64,000 nt of DNA from Microbacterium sp. No. 7 (GTDB taxonomy: Bacteria; Actinomycetota; Actinomycetes; Actinomycetales; Microbacteriaceae): assembly GCF_001314225.1 (NCBI RefSeq), contig NZ_CP012697.1:4526001-4590000 (forward strand), in the 5' to 3' direction. Every line of letters begins with the position of its first letter. Position 1 is the stretch's first letter. The notes beneath the pieces are model-generated. The model had not been told where the DNA came from, searched no databases, and saw only the letters and a list, made by a program, of their open reading frames with translations. The position numbers were made by a program, and so were the translations under genes. This document shows, piece after piece, positions 59,605-64,000 of the stretch.

Positions 59605-61794
59605 ATGCCGACCCATTCCCCTGCTCCCCTGCGCGCGCTGCGCCCTGCGCTGCTCCGCGTGCTGCTCTGTGTGCTGCTGCCCGTGCTGCTGCTCATGGCC
59701 GCCGTGCTGCTGCCGCTGCCCGCCGCGACGGCGGCGACGCAGGAGGAGTCACCGGTCGCCTTCGTGATCGCCGCCTCGGGCGGCGGCGTGATCACGCCCG
59801 GCCAGGGCTTCGCGATCAGCGCCCAGGCGCCGGGCGACGCCACCGCACCCGGCGACGTGCTGTTCCGGTATGCGCCGCACCGCCTGGAGAGCGCCGACGA
59901 GATCGCGGCGTGGCTCGGCGGCGACCTCGGCATCGACGACACCGTGCCCCTCGCGACGGCCGCGTTCACGCCGACGGCGAGCGGCGGGCTCACCGCGACG
60001 GCGACGGTCGACGCGACCGCGGGCGGCGTCGACCAGCTCGCGCCGGGGGTCTATCCGCTGCTCGCGACCGCCTCGGGCGACACGGCCCGCAGCACGATCG
60101 TCGTCCCCGCCGCGACCTCGGCGCCGGTCGCCGCGATCGTTCCCCTCGTCGCGCCGGCGATCGACCATCCGCTGCTCACCGCCGACGAGCTGGAGCAGCT
60201 GACCGGCCCCGACGGATCGCTGCGCGCCCAGCTGGATGCCGTCGCCGGAACCGCCGCGGTCCTCGCGGTCGACCCGGCGATCGTCGCCGCGATCCGCGTG
60301 CTCGGCGACGAGGCGCCCTCCGGCGCGACCGCGTGGCTCGACCGCCTGCTCGCGCTGCCCAACGAGCGGTTCGCGCTGACCTTCGGCGACACCGACCTCA
60401 CGGCGCAGCTGGCCGCGGGCCTCGAGCAGCCGCTGCAGATCGAGACGCTCGCGCCGTTGCTCGCGAACGGCGGCTTCAGCGAGCCCGACGCCGGTGAGGG
60501 GGATGCCGCCCCGCAGCAGCCGGCCGACACGCCCGCCCCGCCGCCGAGCTCGCCGCAGCCGACGCCCGGCGACCAGCCGCACACCGTCGCGGAGCTGCTC
60601 GACATCGGCCCCGCGCTCCCGCCCGTGTGGTGGCCCGCGACCGGCACCGCCTCGGGCGACGCCGTGACCTCGCTGATGGGTTTCGCCCCCGAGCACACGA
60701 TCACCCTCGCCACCTCCGACGTCGCGGATGCCGCCCCGTGGGTGCGCGCGGGAGACGCCTACGCCCTCACGTACGACGCGCGGCTCGCCGGCGCGCTGCG
60801 CGAGATCGCCCTGCGCGACCCCGGGGTGCAGCGCGCGGCGGCGCACGCCACGGCATCCGCCTACGCGGCCGTCGCCGACCCCTCCCAGCCGCTGCTCGCC
60901 GTCGTCGACCGCCCCGCCTCGACCGCGAGCGACCCCCACACCGGCCTGCGCGACGCGGTGCTGACCGCCACGGGCCTCGCCGGCCGCCCGTCGACCGACC
61001 TGAGCAGCATCACGGCATCCGCCGCCACGGCGACGACGTTCGCAGAGACCGGCACCGTGGCCGACGAGGGACGCGCGAACATCCTCTCGGCGCTGCTCGC
61101 CGACGAGGACCGCCTCGCGAGGTTCGGGACGATCCTCGCCGACCCGGCCGTGCTCACGGCGCCCGAGCGCGCCCGCACGCTGCAGCTCATGGGCAACGCC
61201 TGGCTCGGCGATGCCGACGGCTGGGCCGACGCGGTCGCCGAGCGCCGCGCGACGACGCAGAGCACGCTCGGCAGCGTGCATCTCGTGCCGTCGAGCGACA
61301 TGGTGCTGCTCGGCACCAACACGTCGCTCGTCTTCACGGTGCGCAACGACCTGCGGTGGCCCGTGTCGCTCGTCGCCTACGCGCAGCCGTCCGATCCGCG
61401 TCTCGTCGTGCAGGAGCGCACGACGATCGAGGCGGGCGCGGCGCAGAACACGCGCATCGAGATCCCCGTGCAGTCGCGGGTCGCGAGCGGCGAGACACGC
61501 CTCGAGGTCTCCCTGCGCGGTCTCGAGCCGCACTCCATTCCCGTCGGCGATCCCGTCACGATCAGGGTGTCGGTGCGCGCCGAATGGGAGTCGGTGGGCG
61601 TCGTGGTGCTCGCGATCGGCGTGGCCGTGCTGCTCGTGGCGGGCACCGTGCGCACCGTGCAGCGCATCCGCAAGCGACGCGCGAGCCGGGCGGAGGCCGA
61701 GAGCGGCGCGGCCGAGGCTGGGAATGCGGATGCCGGCGACACCGCCGCCGGCACGGAGCAGACCGTCGGGGGGACGAAGGACGTCGATGGCTAG
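59605..61794 (+). CDS. DUF6049-family secreted/membrane protein
   Basis: A 729-residue protein. A signal or anchor helix spans about residues 17-44 ending AATAATQ. A large extracytoplasmic region follows, with a Pro-rich linker near residues 305-325, a beta-rich late part ('VPSSDMVLLGTNTSLVFTVRNDL'), one membrane helix (about 663-685) and a basic cytoplasmic tail. This layout and its place directly before murJ identify it with the DUF6049 proteins found at this locus across Actinobacteria (the Rv3909 position in Mycobacterium). Role unknown, perhaps in peptidoglycan export or envelope assembly. Its stop overlaps murJ by eight bases. Confidence 0.85.
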   Translation: MPTHSPAPLRALRPALLRVLLCVLLPVLLLMAAVLLPLPAATAATQEESPVAFVIAASGGGVITPGQGFAISAQAPGDATAPGDVLFRYAPHRLESADEIAAWLGGDLGIDDTVPLATAAFTPTASGGLTATATVDATAGGVDQLAPGVYPLLATASGDTARSTIVVPAATSAPVAAIVPLVAPAIDHPLLTADELEQLTGPDGSLRAQLDAVAGTAAVLAVDPAIVAAIRVLGDEAPSGATAWLDRLLALPNERFALTFGDTDLTAQLAAGLEQPLQIETLAPLLANGGFSEPDAGEGDAAPQQPADTPAPPPSSPQPTPGDQPHTVAELLDIGPALPPVWWPATGTASGDAVTSLMGFAPEHTITLATSDVADAAPWVRAGDAYALTYDARLAGALREIALRDPGVQRAAAHATASAYAAVADPSQPLLAVVDRPASTASDPHTGLRDAVLTATGLAGRPSTDLSSITASAATATTFAETGTVADEGRANILSALLADEDRLARFGTILADPAVLTAPERARTLQLMGNAWLGDADGWADAVAERRATTQSTLGSVHLVPSSDMVLLGTNTSLVFTVRNDLRWPVSLVAYAQPSDPRLVVQERTTIEAGAAQNTRIEIPVQSRVASGETRLEVSLRGLEPHSIPVGDPVTIRVSVRAEWESVGVVVLAIGVAVLLVAGTVRTVQRIRKRRASRAEAESGAAEAGNADAGDTAAGTEQTVGGTKDVDG

Positions 61795-63406
61795 TCACGC
61801 GCGCGCGAGCGCTCTCATCGGGGCCGGCACGCTGGTCTCGCGCATCACGGGCCTCGTGCGCTCGATCGTGCTGGTCGCGGTGATCGGATCCGTCGCGTCG
61901 CGCGCGGCGGACGCGTTCTCGACCGCGGTGTCGCTCCCCCAGCAGTTCTACGAGCTGATCGCCGCGGGCGTCATCACGGGCATCATCGTGCCGCAGATCG
62001 TCAAGGCCGCCGGCCACCGCGACGGCGGCTCGCGGTTCGTCTCCAAGCTCATCACGCTCGGCACCGTCATCCTGCTCGGCGCGACCGTGCTGCTCATGGC
62101 GATCGCGCCGCTGCTCATCTGGCTGTTCGCACCCCACTACACGCCCGAGCAGCAGGCGCTGGCCGTCTCGTTCGCCTACTGGGTGCTCCCCCAGCTGCTC
62201 TTCTACGGCCTGTTCGCGCTCGTCGGCGAGGCGCTCAACGCGCGCAAGGTGTTCGGCCCCTACGCGTGGGCGCCCGCGATCAACAACATCGTCTCGATCG
62301 CGGGATTCGGCGTGTTCATCGCGCTCTTCGGCGGCCCCCTGACCGACGTCGCCGACTGGGATGCCGGAAAGATCGCGCTGCTCGGCGGCGTCGCCACCGG
62401 CGGCATCGTGCTGCAGCTCGTCGTGCTGCTGCTGTTCTGGCGGCGCACGGGACTGCACGTGCGCCCCGACTTCCGCTGGCGCGGCATCGGCCTGCGTCAC
62501 ATCGGCACGCTCGCGTGGTGGACGTTCCTCACCGTCGTGGTCGGACAGCTCGCCGGCATCGTGCAGTCGCAGGCGGTCTCCTCGGCGTCGGGCGACAACG
62601 CCGGCATCATGACGATCAGCCTGGCGTGGCTCCTCTTCATGCTGCCGCACTCCATCGTCACCGTCTCCATCTCGACCACCTACTTCACCCAGCTCACCGA
62701 GTTCGTCGAGAACGGCGACGACGCCGGCATCCGCACCAACCTCGACGAGTCGATCCGCTCGATCGGACTGTTCGTCTTCGGGCTCATGGCGGCGATCGCC
62801 GCCGCCGCCGTGCCGCTGTCGCGCGTGCTGACGAACGACGCCGGCGAGGCCGTCGCGATGGCGTGGGTGCTGTGCGCGTACCTCGTCGCGCTGGTGCCGC
62901 TCGGAGTCACCGTCGTGGTCCGCCGCGCCTTCTTCGCCTACCAGGACACGCGCACGCCGTTCCTCTTCTCGCTGGTGCAGGCGGGGCTCTCGGCGCTCGG
63001 CGCCGCGCTCACGATGGCCGCCGCGCTCACCGGGATGCTGCCGCTCGCGTTCGTCGCCGCGACGGTCGCCCTCACCCAGTCGATCGCGAACATCGTGCAA
63101 CTGCCGATCGCCGTGCGACTGCTGCGCCGCCACCTGCCGTCGTCGTTCGCCTGGGGACCCACCTGGCGCGCCCTCGCGCGGTTCGGCGTCGCGGCGGTGC
63201 CCGCGTTCCTCGCCGGATGGGGGCTGTTCCTGTGGACCGGCGGGCCGGCGGGCTGGACCGCCGCGGGACTGCTGTCCGGCATCCTCGGCGGCGGCCTCAT
63301 CGGTGCGACGTCGCTGCTCGTCTACGTCGCCGCGCTCGCGGCGCTCCGCGCGCCGGAGCTCGCCGTCGCCGGCCGGTACGTGCGGCGCTTCCTGCCCGGC
63401 CGCTGA
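61787..63406 (+). CDS. murJ: Lipid II flippase MurJ
   Basis: A 539-residue polytopic membrane protein of the MviN/MurJ family, which moves the peptidoglycan precursor lipid II across the membrane. About fourteen helices are seen. The family opening 'SALIGAGTLVSRITGLVRSIVL' and 'FSTAVSLPQQFYELIAAGVITGIIVPQI' are clear, and 'VVVRRAFFAYQDTRTPF' is the conserved late motif. It lacks the kinase-like C-terminal domain of mycobacterial MviN. ATG 61787 overlaps the DUF6049 stop, so the two are co-translated. Confidence 0.94.
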   Translation: MASHARASALIGAGTLVSRITGLVRSIVLVAVIGSVASRAADAFSTAVSLPQQFYELIAAGVITGIIVPQIVKAAGHRDGGSRFVSKLITLGTVILLGATVLLMAIAPLLIWLFAPHYTPEQQALAVSFAYWVLPQLLFYGLFALVGEALNARKVFGPYAWAPAINNIVSIAGFGVFIALFGGPLTDVADWDAGKIALLGGVATGGIVLQLVVLLLFWRRTGLHVRPDFRWRGIGLRHIGTLAWWTFLTVVVGQLAGIVQSQAVSSASGDNAGIMTISLAWLLFMLPHSIVTVSISTTYFTQLTEFVENGDDAGIRTNLDESIRSIGLFVFGLMAAIAAAAVPLSRVLTNDAGEAVAMAWVLCAYLVALVPLGVTVVVRRAFFAYQDTRTPFLFSLVQAGLSALGAALTMAAALTGMLPLAFVAATVALTQSIANIVQLPIAVRLLRRHLPSSFAWGPTWRALARFGVAAVPAFLAGWGLFLWTGGPAGWTAAGLLSGILGGGLIGATSLLVYVAALAALRAPELAVAGRYVRRFLPGR

Positions 63407-63441
63407 CCCGGGCGACCTGTGTGACGGGCGGTGCGACCGGC

Positions 63442-63467
63442 GGAATGCGACGCGCCTACGATGGGTT
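63442..63467 (+). promoter_or_regulatory. SigR/SigH-type promoter GGAAT-N18-GTT upstream of trxB
   Basis: GGAAT at 63442-63446 and GTT at 63465-63467 are separated by exactly 18 bases, matching the consensus for the actinobacterial thiol-stress sigma factors SigR and SigH. It lies 45 bp upstream of the trxB start, and trxB is a known member of that regulon. Confidence 0.75.
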
Positions 63468-63511
63468 GCACGTGTGTGGCGGGCCGTGCGGCCCACGAAG
63501 GAGGCGTCGCG

Positions 63512-64000
63512 GTGCGACAGGTCATCATCATCGGCTCGGGTCCGGCAGGGTTCACGGCGGCGATCTACGCCGCGCGCGCGAACCTCGAGCCGCTCCTCAT
63601 CGCGAGCAGCGTCGAGATCGGCGGCGAGCTGATGAACACGACCGACGTCGAGAACTTCCCCGGCTTCCCCGAGGGCATCCTCGGCCCCGACCTCATGACC
63701 AAGATGCAGCAGCAGGCGGAGCGGTTCGGCACCGAGGTGCTCTACGACGACGCCGTCGCGCTCGACCTCACGGGGCCCGTGAAGAAGGTGACGCTCGGCA
63801 GCGGCACGGTGCACGAGGCGGCGACGGTCATCTTCGCGACCGGCTCCGCGCCCCGCAAGATCGGCATCGAGAACGAGGCGCGCCTCTCCGGCCACGGCGT
63901 CTCGTACTGCGCGACGTGCGACGGCTTCTTCTTCCGGGAGAAGACCATCGCGGTCGTCGGCGGCGGCGACTCCGCCATGGAGGAGGCCACGTTCCTCACC
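63512..64000 (+). CDS. trxB: Thioredoxin reductase, N-terminal part (truncated by window edge)
   Basis: The first 163 residues of an FAD/NADPH thioredoxin reductase. FAD motif [19 protein letters not shown] is at residues 5-23, '[16 protein letters not shown]' follows, and the redox-active Cys pair is in [10 protein letters not shown] (Cys133 and Cys136). The NADPH motif [12 protein letters not shown] is just visible before the edge. GTG 63512 has GAAGGAGG upstream. It reduces thioredoxin in the cytoplasm. The murJ-trxB order is the standard one at this locus; trxA is expected beyond the edge. Confidence 0.93.
   Translation, partial: MRQVIIIGSGPAGFTAAIYAARANLEPLLIASSVEIGGELMNTTDVENFPGFPEGILGPDLMTKMQQQAERFGTEVLYDDAVALDLTGPVKKVTLGSGTVHEAATVIFATGSAPRKIGIENEARLSGHGVSYCATCDGFFFREKTIAVVGGGDSAMEEATFLT

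Overview
The window reads as chromosome of a high-GC actinobacterium, most likely Microbacteriaceae and probably Microbacterium. The grounds are extreme G+C at third codon positions, ATG/GTG starts with dense ATGA and TGATG overlaps, several promoters of leaderless type, Microbacteriaceae-style palindromic intergenic repeats, and a very common word GGATGCC. The right edge (CCA tRNA nucleotidyltransferase, DUF6049 protein, murJ, trxB) matches the gene set that lies near the replication origin in Actinobacteria. No rRNA, tRNA, intact insertion sequence, phage or CRISPR array was found.

Region 1 (1-9106) is a two-armed catabolic and transport cluster around an XRE-cupin regulator. Leftward run the regulator, a PDR/VanB-type [2Fe-2S] reductase and a truncated FAD-linked oxidase. 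Rightward run an NMT1/THI5-like ABC importer, an AllA (ureidoglycolate lyase)-like enzyme, a flavin monooxygenase-like protein, a luciferase-like flavoenzyme and a BMP-family protein without a signal peptide. The rightward genes are translationally coupled in stretches. Uptake and oxidative opening of a small nitrogen heterocycle is a reasonable inference, but the substrate is unknown.

Region 2 (9107-24463) is mostly housekeeping: a resolvase-like protein lacking the catalytic serine and sitting between two periodic repeat arrays, an NhaP antiporter, malate dehydrogenase, a YpfJ-type metallopeptidase, proline iminopeptidase, a P-type ATPase with altered ion-site motifs, an aldehyde dehydrogenase/GMC oxidoreductase pair, a glycosyltransferase with a GtrA domain coupled to a glutaredoxin, a membrane protein behind a tiny upstream ORF, and a 500-bp repeat block.

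Region 3 (24464-44673) holds a dipeptide/oligopeptide ABC operon with two tandem substrate-binding proteins, a broken Fic gene, an aldehyde dehydrogenase/DUF779/GAF-regulator unit, malQ, a VOC protein, a DUF1361 protein, and a LuxR-type regulator next to an MHS transporter and an acyl-CoA synthetase. A shared C-run/G-run palindrome lies in front of the last two units.

Region 4 (44674-55340) is a single leftward catabolic island: a tandem AsnC regulator, two SDRs, an M19 dipeptidase, an M20 amidohydrolase and a branched-chain-type ABC importer with fused LivH-LivM permease. It is poorer in GGATGCC than its surroundings and looks acquired. It probably imports an amide- or peptide-like compound, hydrolyses it and oxidises the product.

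Region 5 (55341-64000) is the origin-proximal block: CCA-adding enzyme, CorA, a methyltransferase, a DUF6049 protein, murJ, and the start of trxB behind a perfect SigR/SigH-type promoter.
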